A stretch of 64,000 nucleotides of DNA from Velthaea sp965214335 (GTDB lineage Bacteria; Vulcanimicrobiota; Vulcanimicrobiia; Vulcanimicrobiales; Vulcanimicrobiaceae): NCBI GenBank assembly GCA_965214335.1, contig CBDCBO010000013.1, positions 1 to 64,000 of the forward strand, given 5' to 3'. Made by a program: the position numbers and the translations under genes. The notes under the pieces were generated by a model. That model was not told the DNA's origin and did not search any database. It saw only the letters and a program-made list of their open reading frames with translations. Positions 36,096 through 43,970 of this stretch are shown piece by piece. Positions within the stretch are counted from its first letter, which is position 1, and the number at the start of each line of letters is the position of its first letter.

Positions 36096-37309
36096 TGCGC
36101 CGTCGCGTTCGGGCTGCGCGTCTTGGACTGGCGTTCCTCGCTCTGGCAGCGGTGTCGCTAGCCGGCATACACGCGGCGCGGCCCGATGTGCTGGGTATCA
36201 TGCGTTTACCGGCACCGACCGGACCCGCCGCGGTCGGCACAACGATTCTTACCGTCGCGCCGGGCGTCAGCGTGCAAGTGTGGTATCCCGCGCAGCGCGG
36301 CAGCGCCGGGCAGCGCGCGCCATACGCGTTGGGCTCGACGGCGGGCAACTGGCGCGCTCGGCTGAGCGCAGCGATGGTACGAACCGACGCTGTGGTCGAC
36401 GTTCCCGTCGCGCCCGGACGCTATCCGATACTGCTGTACGCACCGTCGTGGGGCGGCGTGCGTTCGGACAACACCACCCACGCTCAGAACCTCGCCAGCC
36501 ATGGCTTTATCGTGGTCGCGATGGACGATGCGTACGCGGCAATACCGATGGATCTGAGCAGCGCGACGGCGTACCACGCGACGTTGCGCTGGGCCGGCCG
36601 CAAAGCTCGGTTAGCGGCGGCGAAGGCATCACGTATTCTCGATGCTTTCGAACGGCTCAGTGCGCCGGGCGCGCCGTCGCGCTTTGCCGGCCACGCCGAT
36701 ATGCGGCGGGTCGGCATGTACGGCTTTTCCTTCGGCGGCGCGGTCGCCGCGCAAGCGGCCACGCGCGACCCGCGTATTCGCGCCGTCGTCGATCTCGATG
36801 GCTGGATCTTCGCCGACGCCGCCGCGCGTGGTGTCAACCGGCCATTTCTCGTCGTCACGAGTTCGGCGGCCGACGAACAGGCGGCTCGCGCTGCGGACGG
36901 CGGCGATCAGCGGTACGCCGATCTGCTCGATGCGGACAACGTGCGAGCGATGCAAAACGGGCTGCGGCGATACGGCGGTTTTTGGTTGACGGTATCCGGA
37001 ACGAATCACTACAATTTTGCCGACGTCGCCGTGTTGCCGTCATTTCGCCATACCGGGGTCGGTCCGATCGACGGCCGGCGGGCACAAGCGATCGTGGGGG
37101 CCTATCTGCTTGCGTTCTTCGACCGTTTCCTCAACGCTCGCGCGGCGCCGCTGCTCGAAGCGCAAGTATCGGCGCGGTCGACGGCCGGCCGCGAGTTTGA
37201 TTCAGCGGCGCGCTTACAAATTTGGCCCGCGCAAAACGCTCGCATTCACCCCAGCACGCGTTCTCGGCGCGCGGCCTACCGCGAAGGCGATCATGCACAC
37301 GCCGGTTAG
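36095..37309 (+). CDS. Secreted or membrane-anchored alpha/beta hydrolase (PAF-acetylhydrolase/dienelactone hydrolase-like)
   Basis: The protein has 404 residues. Residues about 9-27 (LGLAFLALAAVSLAGIHAA) form a signal peptide or membrane anchor. A beta-strand region with VSVQVWYPA and RYPILLYAPSWGG carries the oxyanion-type loop. The nucleophile elbow is GFSFGG (Ser212), and a later GTNHYNFAD supplies a candidate His. The pattern resembles bacterial PAF-acetylhydrolase-like esterases acting on short acyl esters, or peptide-product hydrolases. It is encoded between the oxygenases and the A-PCP gene and overlaps both (TGATG at the start, 17 bases at the end), so it belongs to the cluster. Candidate roles are removal of an acyl or leader group outside the cytoplasm, or self-protection. 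Both are inference. Confidence 0.7.
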   Translation: MRRRVRAARLGLAFLALAAVSLAGIHAARPDVLGIMRLPAPTGPAAVGTTILTVAPGVSVQVWYPAQRGSAGQRAPYALGSTAGNWRARLSAAMVRTDAVVDVPVAPGRYPILLYAPSWGGVRSDNTTHAQNLASHGFIVVAMDDAYAAIPMDLSSATAYHATLRWAGRKARLAAAKASRILDAFERLSAPGAPSRFAGHADMRRVGMYGFSFGGAVAAQAATRDPRIRAVVDLDGWIFADAAARGVNRPFLVVTSSAADEQAARAADGGDQRYADLLDADNVRAMQNGLRRYGGFWLTVSGTNHYNFADVAVLPSFRHTGVGPIDGRRAQAIVGAYLLAFFDRFLNARAAPLLEAQVSARSTAGREFDSAARLQIWPAQNARIHPSTRSRRAAYREGDHAHAG

Positions 37310-39890
37310 CAGCGAGATGACGGCGCTGGCCGACCCGCGCGCGCAGTCCAATGTCGCGGGTGCGCCGGCGCAATCCGCTGGACTCGTTCGCTTGACCTGC
37401 AGTGCCGTGGATCGGTCGACAACGCCGGCCGGCCAACTCGATGTTGTCCTGTCCGCCGGTTCGATCGACGCGCTAGCGGCGCAAGCGCAACGCCTTGCGT
37501 GCCCGATCGATGCGTTGGCGTACGCAGCGTTCGCGACGCTCCTGGCACGTTACACCGGTGAAAGCGACGTGTGGGTCAGCTCGGCGGCTGGTGGCGCGCT
37601 GCGCATCGATCTGGGCGGCGATCCCCTGCTACGGACGGCGCTGCTGCGCGCGCGCGCGGTTCTCGCCGCCGATGCCGATGCGGGCGCGGGCGCCGGCGCC
37701 GGCGTGGCCGAGGTGCATCCGGCCAACGCTTTCAACCCGAGCAGCGCGGCGGTGCTAACCGGGGGTGCTCGCGAGCGCGGCCCTGCCGGAATCGACCCGG
37801 AGCTGCGGCCGGCTGCCGATACCGACCTGGGCCTCGCGTTCATCGCCCGCGCCGACGGCGTTTACGGTCGCTGGTCGTTCGATGGCCAGCGGTTCGACGC
37901 GCCGTCGATCGCGCGGCTCGCCGGTCACTATGCGCGCGTGCTCGCGGCGTTCAGTGCCGATCTCGACCGGCCCGTATCGGCCATCGCGTTACTGACCGGT
38001 GAAGAACGCGAAGCGCGCATCCGGGACGCTACGGGGAACCGCCCGCTGTACGAACGCGAAGCGACGATTCCGGCGCTTTGGCTGCAGCAGGTGCTGAGCC
38101 GGCCGACCGCCGTCGCGCTGATCGACGGCCAACATACGCTGTCGTATGCCGACGTTGACCGGCGCGCAAATGCGTTGGCTTGGCACTTGCGTTCGCTGGG
38201 TGTCGTCGCCGGCAGCGCGGTCGGCGTCGCGTTCGACCGCTCGATCCACCTGCCGATCGCGCTACTGGCAATTCTCAAAGCCGGTGGCGCCTACGTGCCG
38301 CTCGATCCGGCCTACCCGCCCGAGCGGTTGGCGTTCATGATCGCGGATGCCGAGATTGGTGTCATCGTGAGCCGGCATGCACTGCCGGTCGCCGTAGCGT
38401 TTTTGGGCCGGTTGGTGCTGCTCGACAGCGACGCGCCGGCACTCGACGAAACGGCCCGCGAAGCTCCGGAGTGCGGCGGCGACACCGGCGCTCGCGCCTA
38501 CATCACGTACACGTCAGGCTCAACGGGCCGGCCCAAGGGTGTCGCCGTGTCGCATCGCGGAGTGGTGCGGCTGGTTCGGTCACCCGACTATGTCGCCATT
38601 ACGGTGAGCGACGGCTATCTGCAACACGCGCCGCTGGCCTTCGACGCGTCGACTTTTGAGATTTGGGCGCCACTGCTCAACGGCGCGCGATTGGGCATTC
38701 CCCGACCGGGTTTGCTATCGATGACCGATCTCGCTGCGGCGATCGAGCGGTTCGAGGTCACCACCCTGTTTCTGACGACCTCATTATTCGAGCGGCTCGT
38801 CGATAGCGGCTTTGCGACGCTCGGCCCTTTACGCCAGGTGCTCACCGGTGGCGAAGTCGCTTCACCCGCGCACTTGTGCCGGTTCATCGACCGCTATCCG
38901 GCATGCCGGCTCAGCGCCGTCTACGGCCCAACGGAAAACACCACGTTCAGCACGGCTCTCGTATTGGCGACGCAAACGGCCGTGGGGACGAGCGTGCCGA
39001 TCGGACGCCCGATCGCGAACTCAACGGCGTACGTGGTCGACCCGAGCGGCCAACTCGCGCCGATCGGCGTACCGGGTGAACTGTGGGTCGGCGGCGACGG
39101 TGTCGCTACGGGTTATCTCGGCCTCGCCGAACTGAGCGCCGAACGTTTCATTGCCGACCCCTTCTCAGCCGATCCGGCGGCTCGCGTCTACAAAACCGGC
39201 GACCGGGCGTATTGGCGAACCGACGGCGTTTTGATGTTTCTTGGCCGCTTCGACGATCAAGTCAAAATTCGGGGCTATCGCATCGAACTCGGCGAGATCG
39301 AAGCTATTTTGAGCCGGCAATCAGGCGTCGCTGCCGCGGCCGTCGTCGTGGCGACCACCGGCGGCGCAAAAGTGCTGTACGCCTACGTCGTTCCGGCAAC
39401 CGGGGTCACGCTGCACGAATCGGAGCTGCGAGCACACTTGACGACGCGATTACCACATTACATGCTGCCCAACCGCATCGCGGTTGTCGCCGCGTTACCG
39501 GAACACGCGAGCGGCAAGACGGATCGAGTCACGCTGGCGCGCTGGGCCGAGCATCCGCCGGCTACGCAAGCCGCGACCGGACCGCACCGCGCGACGCCAG
39601 CGCAGCCGGCGCTGCCCGTGCTAGCGCCGCGTCCGACCCTTGGGCCGCTATCGCCGCAGCGCCGCTATCAGCAGACTATCGGCGACATTTGGCGCGAGGT
39701 GTTGCAACTCGAGCAACGTCCGCCGCTCGATCAAAACTTCTTTGACGCCGGAGGTGACTCGTTGCGCCTGTTGACCGTTCATTCGCGGCTGCAAGCGCAA
39801 CTGGGCACGCCGATTCACATATTGGATCTTTTCGAGTACCCATCGATCGGAAGACTTGCCGCGCATCTCGCCGCTACGGTCAGCGCGTGA
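37293..39890 (+). CDS. NRPS A-PCP protein with a truncated condensation domain
   Basis: This is an 865-residue protein. Residues about 30-240 resemble only the C-terminal half of a condensation domain (FATLLARYTGESDVWVSS ... LAGHYARVLAAFSADLDRPV); the half with the HHxxxDG active site is absent. A complete adenylation domain follows (about 260-760; YITYTSGSTGRPKG, YKTGD, GYRIELGEIE) and then a PCP with GGDSL (Ser823). Aligning to GrsA by eye gives pocket code DAFFLGVTFK, a pattern typical of branched aliphatic residues such as Ile or Val. With no condensation activity it probably charges its own PCP in trans, for hydroxylation by the neighbouring oxygenases or as a starter for the KS. The ATG at 37293 has GAAGG 6-10 bases upstream; ATG 37317 is an alternative. 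Confidence 0.88.
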   Translation: MHTPVSSEMTALADPRAQSNVAGAPAQSAGLVRLTCSAVDRSTTPAGQLDVVLSAGSIDALAAQAQRLACPIDALAYAAFATLLARYTGESDVWVSSAAGGALRIDLGGDPLLRTALLRARAVLAADADAGAGAGAGVAEVHPANAFNPSSAAVLTGGARERGPAGIDPELRPAADTDLGLAFIARADGVYGRWSFDGQRFDAPSIARLAGHYARVLAAFSADLDRPVSAIALLTGEEREARIRDATGNRPLYEREATIPALWLQQVLSRPTAVALIDGQHTLSYADVDRRANALAWHLRSLGVVAGSAVGVAFDRSIHLPIALLAILKAGGAYVPLDPAYPPERLAFMIADAEIGVIVSRHALPVAVAFLGRLVLLDSDAPALDETAREAPECGGDTGARAYITYTSGSTGRPKGVAVSHRGVVRLVRSPDYVAITVSDGYLQHAPLAFDASTFEIWAPLLNGARLGIPRPGLLSMTDLAAAIERFEVTTLFLTTSLFERLVDSGFATLGPLRQVLTGGEVASPAHLCRFIDRYPACRLSAVYGPTENTTFSTALVLATQTAVGTSVPIGRPIANSTAYVVDPSGQLAPIGVPGELWVGGDGVATGYLGLAELSAERFIADPFSADPAARVYKTGDRAYWRTDGVLMFLGRFDDQVKIRGYRIELGEIEAILSRQSGVAAAAVVVATTGGAKVLYAYVVPATGVTLHESELRAHLTTRLPHYMLPNRIAVVAALPEHASGKTDRVTLARWAEHPPATQAATGPHRATPAQPALPVLAPRPTLGPLSPQRRYQQTIGDIWREVLQLEQRPPLDQNFFDAGGDSLRLLTVHSRLQAQLGTPIHILDLFEYPSIGRLAAHLAATVSA

Positions 39891-40004
39891 GTGGCTATCG
39901 GCGCGCACTCTCACATGCCGCGAAGCTCGGCGTGAATGCACCGGCTGTCGGCCGAGCGGTGCGTCTCGAACGCGCCGCATCGTTGTGCGGAACGGGTCGG
40001 GCCG

Positions 40005-40883
40005 ATGCATAACGGCCAGATCGCGATCATCACCCCAAGCTACGGGCCGGATTTCGAATTGTGCCGGACGCTCAATCGCAGCGTGCTGGAGTTCTTGCCG
40101 CCGTCAGTCAAGCATTACATCTTCGTCGACCGGCGAGATTTACAATTGTTCGGGACGCTGGCCGGTGAGCGAACGCTCGTCGCGACCAAAGAAGAAATCA
40201 TGCCCAAGGGGATCGTTCAAATTCCCGGCCTCAATCGCTGGATTTCGACCGCGACGCTGCTGCCGATCAGCGGCTGGCTCGTGCAACAAATTGCGAAGAT
40301 CGCGACCGCGGAGCTGCTCACGGAATCGACGCTCGTCATGGTCGACTCCGATGCGCTGTTCATTCGCGACGTGGAACCGGCGCTGTTTTCCGGAAATGGT
40401 GCATCGCGACTCTACCGCTGCCCGGGTGCCATCACCGCCGACATGACCGCACATGTCACCTGGCATCACAGCGCGTGTCAGCTGCTGGGGGTGGCGCCCG
40501 ACCCGCCGCCGATGGATGACTATATCGGCCAAATCATCAGCTGGGATCGCGAACTCGTGCGCCGGATGTGCGCGCGGATCGAATCCGTCAGCGGCCACAG
40601 CTGGCACGCCGCGTTAGCGCGTAAACGCGCCGTTTCCGAATATCTGCTGTACGGCTTGTTCGTCGAAAAAGTGGTCGGCGCAGCGGGTAACGTATGGATC
40701 GACGAGCGCTCGCGCTGCAAAACACATTGGGAATTGAGCCCGCTGCTCGAGTCGGACTTGGCCGAATTTGCGACCAAATTTGCCGACGGCGATTTTGCGC
40801 TCATGATCGGTTCGCATTCGAGAACGAGCGCGCAAACACGCCGCGCAGCCATCGAAATGGCAACCAACGGACGTCTGAGCTAG
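40005..40883 (+). CDS. DUF6492-like glycosyltransferase-fold protein
   Basis: This is a 292-residue soluble protein. It starts at the ATG at 40005 with GQIAIITPSYGPDFELC, a GT-A-type first strand. A DxD-like motif lies in LVMVDSDALF (Asp114, Asp116). Conserved aromatic/His stretches follow (HVTWHHSACQLLG, SEYLLYGLFVEKV). The overall pattern is that of DUF6492 proteins, which are regarded as glycosyltransferase-like. It closes the plus-strand biosynthetic operon, 114 bases after the A-PCP stop. It could glycosylate the peptide product or serve exopolysaccharide synthesis. The family name is from memory of the motif set, so it is moderately sure. Confidence 0.65.
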   Translation: MHNGQIAIITPSYGPDFELCRTLNRSVLEFLPPSVKHYIFVDRRDLQLFGTLAGERTLVATKEEIMPKGIVQIPGLNRWISTATLLPISGWLVQQIAKIATAELLTESTLVMVDSDALFIRDVEPALFSGNGASRLYRCPGAITADMTAHVTWHHSACQLLGVAPDPPPMDDYIGQIISWDRELVRRMCARIESVSGHSWHAALARKRAVSEYLLYGLFVEKVVGAAGNVWIDERSRCKTHWELSPLLESDLAEFATKFADGDFALMIGSHSRTSAQTRRAAIEMATNGRLS

Positions 40884-41188
40884 CGCGTCGACCACGGCGT
40901 CGCTCAACAAAGTCTCGGGCTTTGCGCGTCGCCAGCCGTTGGGCGTGTACGAAGCTAGTCCGCGGCCATCGACCCGGTCCTTTGGCGTTGACGAAGCTGC
41001 GGTTGGGCGGCATCCAAGCCGTTGCAAACAGAAAACGGGGATGTTTGTGTTCGTTAGTCGTCCACGAAACACGTCGCCTGCGCTCTAGCCTAGGGTTCTG
41101 CAGCGGGCGAAGCCCAAGACATTACCCGCTTGTCGCGCAACGGCTAAGCCGACACTTTTGGGGCGTCGACTTTGCCGCACAGCTCTGA
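40884..41188. other. 305-bp gap between convergent genes, nothing identified
   Basis: This lies between the DUF6492-like stop and the stop of the third GH16 gene. It contains two imperfect copies of a roughly 20-base stretch (GGCGTGTACGAAGCTAGTCC at 40939-40958, and GGCGTTGACGAAGCTGCGG about 45 bases on), but no clear hairpin with a T-run and no credible reading frame. Confidence 0.4.
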
Positions 41189-42448
41189 CTACGTGTGGCG
41201 GTGATACGAGCTGCCGCTCGAGCACGTTGTGGCCGTCGGTTGGTAGGCGTGGAAATACTGAAGCGACATGATCGCCGGCCACGGCGTTGTCGCATCGGGC
41301 GCCCCCGGAAAGCTGCCGGGCGCCCCGATCTGCAGCGACACCATAAAGTAAAAGGCGTTGACTGAGGCATCGGGATACTGCTGCGTCGGAACACCGTCGA
41401 CATAGTACACGTCGGCGGTGGGCGTCACCAGCACACCATAACGGTGGAACCCGGCCGTCGCGTCAAAACCGAGCTGATACGGTATTGCGTGCGGTTGTCC
41501 GTTGATCGGGTGGATGCTTTGATAGATTTGGGTCGGGATCTGGCCGAAGAATTCGAAAACATCGACCTCCGCCCGCGTGTACGTATCGAGCATCCAAAAT
41601 GAGGGCCAGATGCCTTGACCCTTGGGCAACTGCACCTTGACCTCGTAGTAGCCGTACCGCTGGGTAAAGGTGGTCGCCGGCGCGCCGTGCACGTTTTGGC
41701 CGCCCGTCGAAACGAGCCCGCTCACGTATTGATAGCCTTCGATGTCCGCAGGCGATAGACCGGGAACTTGAGACACCGGCCGCGCGGCGATGGTCAGCGC
41801 ATTTGCGCCGCCGGCGACGATCGTTCCAAATGGATCGTATACCGGGTTTCCCAACGCAAGCGACTTATCCATATAGTAAGCGGCATCGCCGGCGGTCGGG
41901 TTCGAGCGATCCCATTGGTAGCCGGTGAACCACTGGCCGCCATTGTCGTTGCGCCACGAATCGACATCCGAGAATGCCTGGACGAACGATGTCGTATATA
42001 GCGCGTTATTCAAGCAGAGCGAGGCTGGGCCCGTGACCGGCGTCGGAGTTGGCGTCGGAACCGGCGTTGGCGTCGGCGCACTCGTCGGCGGCGATGTGGG
42101 CGTTGGTGTCGCTGTATGCACCGGCGTGGGAGTCGTCGTCGGCGCGGCCGTCGGAGTTGGGGCCGGGGAAGTCGCCGCCGGCGACGTCGTGGGAGCGGCG
42201 CTTGGATTTTTGGCGGGATTCGTCGTGGGCGAAGCGGTCGCCGTCGGCGTGGCCGCCGGTGCGCTCGGACCGGTCGGTGGCTTTCCGCCGGACACCGTTT
42301 GCACGGCTACCGGCACCGGAGACGTCGTGCCGGCGGCGCCTCCGCCGGCGCACCCGCTCAGCGTGAGCAGCGCGACCGCGAACAGGATACCGGTACCGCA
42401 TCGATACTGGCGGAAGGCGAATGCGAACCGGCCAGTTAGGTGAGGCAT
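41189..42448 (-). CDS. GH16 family glycoside hydrolase, secreted lipoprotein (copy 3)
   Basis: The protein is about 419 residues from the ATG at 42448. The signal peptide ends in lipobox LTLSGC. A very long Pro/Ala/Thr linker with repeated PTP and ATPT units (about 50-150) precedes the GH16 domain (about 155-410) with catalytic EVDVFE. It lacks the C-terminal domain of copies 1 and 2 and its catalytic domain is clearly more divergent, so it is not a recent duplicate. It probably hydrolyses or transglycosylates a beta-linked polysaccharide at the cell surface. The GTG at 42520 would extend the start by 24 residues and spoil the signal peptide. It faces the biosynthetic operon tail to tail. Confidence 0.83.
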   Translation of the reverse strand: MPHLTGRFAFAFRQYRCGTGILFAVALLTLSGCAGGGAAGTTSPVPVAVQTVSGGKPPTGPSAPAATPTATASPTTNPAKNPSAAPTTSPAATSPAPTPTAAPTTTPTPVHTATPTPTSPPTSAPTPTPVPTPTPTPVTGPASLCLNNALYTTSFVQAFSDVDSWRNDNGGQWFTGYQWDRSNPTAGDAAYYMDKSLALGNPVYDPFGTIVAGGANALTIAARPVSQVPGLSPADIEGYQYVSGLVSTGGQNVHGAPATTFTQRYGYYEVKVQLPKGQGIWPSFWMLDTYTRAEVDVFEFFGQIPTQIYQSIHPINGQPHAIPYQLGFDATAGFHRYGVLVTPTADVYYVDGVPTQQYPDASVNAFYFMVSLQIGAPGSFPGAPDATTPWPAIMSLQYFHAYQPTATTCSSGSSYHRHT

Positions 42449-42903
42449 GCGCACGAGCCAATCAATCCGCACCGCAGCACACAGCACGCTTCGATTCACC
42501 AAACTGTTCACATAAAGCACTGCGCGTTCAACTCTCCGTCTCGAACCCGAACGTATCGCTCGACCTAGCGTTGAACCGTATCGGCCGGAGCCGACGAACG
42601 GCCGGTTCGTACCGGCCTAGCCGTATCGGAACGGACACGACAAGGTGTATGCGCGCGTGGCCAGCCGTAGGCCATGCAATTCGCAAGCCGATAACCTCCG
42701 GCCGGGTCCAGCATTAGAGTAGTGTATCCCCCGGTCGGGCGTTAGGGGCATAGGACTCTGCTGCTGCTTGGTCTGCAAAATCGGGACGAAAGAATGGCTG
42801 CAGGCGACGAATCGCAAAGGTGCCGATATCGTGAGTTCGCGCACTTGCCAGCCCGCGACACCATGGTTGCCAACCTCGTTTGCCATGTTGGGAGGTAGCT
42901 CGA
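42449..42903. other. 455-bp divergent regulatory region before the first LuxR-type gene
   Basis: This separates GH16 copy 3 (minus) from the LuxR-type regulator (plus). Visible elements are the two direct copies of CCGTATCGG at 42576-42584 and 42621-42629, the inverted repeat CGAAC-GGCCG-GTTCG at 42595-42609 between them, and the sigma-28-like element at 42668-42694. The spacing (N5, not N4) argues against a LexA site. No gene is seen. Confidence 0.45.
42668..42694 (+). promoter_or_regulatory. Candidate FliA (sigma-28)-type promoter upstream of the LuxR-type regulator
   Basis: The element is TAGG, 15 bases, GCCGATAA. The -10 octamer matches the sigma-28 consensus exactly; the -35 matches in 2 of 4 bases. 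It lies about 210 bases before the GTG at 42904. The same octamer occurs inside coding sequence elsewhere in the window (for example in hppA and ftsY), so chance is not excluded. Confidence 0.3.
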
Positions 42904-43545
42904 GTGCTAACGACTGTCCGGCCGACGCGGCTTTTCATCGTCGATCCGCAACCGTTGATCGCTGCAGCGTTACAGCACTTCTTCCAAGCCACCCAAGTGT
43001 TTCACGTCGTCGAAACATCGCAGCATGTGCGTCCCGCCATCCTTCGCACGATTCGTCCGGATGTGGTGCTGCTCGCGCCCGAACACGGGTCGAACGACGT
43101 CGGTGAAGCCGTTACTGCCTGCCGGACAGCGCTACCATCGGCGAAAATTTGCTGGTTGTCATGTCATACGCATCCGGAATCGCTCCGCCGCGTCATCGAC
43201 GCCGGTGCCTCGGGCTATACGATCAAGGATGTCGCTCCCAGCGAATTGATCGACGCCGTGCGAATCGTCGCGCGCGGCGGCACGTACATCGACCCGCGGC
43301 TCAAGAGCTTGGGCCGCACTTCAGGCGGCCCCGGACGGCGCGCCGATACGCTACATTCGCTCTCCGAGCGCGAAACGGAGATTATCAAACTCATTGCCGA
43401 GGGCAACTCGAACCGCGAGATCAGTACGGCCCTCTCGCTGTCGGAAAAGACGGTGAAAAATCACATTAGCCGGATCTTCGCAAAATTGCATATAACGGCA
43501 CGCACGCAAGCCGTGGTCCATGCGATCAAGGTGGGCATCGCGTAG
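42904..43545 (+). CDS. LuxR/NarL-type regulator with a non-phosphorylatable receiver (copy 1)
   Basis: This is a 213-residue protein starting at the GTG at 42904, 7 bases after a strong GGAGGT. The receiver-like domain (8-125) keeps the NarL fold pattern and the conserved Lys in GYTIKD. The phospho-acceptor position reads PDVVLLA (Ala58, not Asp) and the acidic pair reads VDPQP, with one Asp missing. The C-terminal LuxR helix-turn-helix is intact (LSERETEIIKLIAEGNSNREI ... LSLSEKTVKNHISRIFAKL). It should bind DNA but cannot be switched by aspartyl phosphorylation in the usual way. A close paralogue follows 425 bases downstream. Its place between GH16 and GH125 genes makes those genes, the exopolysaccharide locus or the peptide cluster its likely targets. 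Confidence 0.88.
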   Translation: MLTTVRPTRLFIVDPQPLIAAALQHFFQATQVFHVVETSQHVRPAILRTIRPDVVLLAPEHGSNDVGEAVTACRTALPSAKICWLSCHTHPESLRRVIDAGASGYTIKDVAPSELIDAVRIVARGGTYIDPRLKSLGRTSGGPGRRADTLHSLSERETEIIKLIAEGNSNREISTALSLSEKTVKNHISRIFAKLHITARTQAVVHAIKVGIA

Positions 43546-43970
43546 CGGGCTCCGCAGAGCGGGCGGCACAGCGCGGCATCCAGCCCGCCGGGCAACCTGC
43601 GGCGTCCGGCCCAGCGAGTAGCGCCCAGGCGTGTTTCGGCCCCGCGTTCTTGCACGTAAGCGCGGGCGTATCGGCATTGAAACGTCCGCGACGGTTCGGG
43701 TAATGCGAGAGCTACGAGGCGATTCCGCATGCGAAGGGGACGGCCCGCCAAACCGGTAGCGCGGCGCGCCGGAGGTGAAGATGCGCGTCGGCGACGACGT
43801 TTCGCGGCGAACGGCAATGAGTAGGGCCATACGCCCTACCTTGCCGGACAGTTGAGGATTAGCACCACGACCGAAATACCGTTACGGTATACAGTGTATG
43901 CGCAGTTGCCTCCAAGACGCTGCTTCCTCCGGCGCGCTCGATCTTCATAGCATCGCCCCGGAGCGTTAAG
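43546..43970. other. 425-bp gap between the paired LuxR-type genes
   Basis: This is GC-rich with several small hairpins just after the first regulator (43546-43610), but no T-run terminator. The palindrome at 43876-43890 and the near-symmetric TATACAGTGTATG beside it are the only sharp signals. No reading frame with a ribosome-binding site is visible. Confidence 0.4.
43876..43890. promoter_or_regulatory. 15-bp perfect palindrome upstream of the second LuxR-type gene
   Basis: ATACCGT-T-ACGGTAT is a perfect inverted repeat with 7-bp arms about one central base. It lies 80 bases before the GTG at 43971 and is followed at once by ACAGTGTATG, which has a -10-like TATACA over its edge. LuxR/NarL dimers bind sites of this size and symmetry, so autoregulation or cross-regulation by the paired regulators is a plausible reading. 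Confidence 0.4.

Noticed and set aside
35953..37200. Plus-strand open frame (415 codons) overlapping the second oxygenase and the hydrolase
   Set aside because: It is out of frame with both genes, Arg-rich and featureless; the real genes have catalytic motifs and overlapping start/stop codons.
42595..42609. CGAAC-GGCCG-GTTCG as a second SOS box
   Set aside because: The spacer is five bases, not four, so LexA half-sites would be out of phase; no DNA-repair gene is adjacent.
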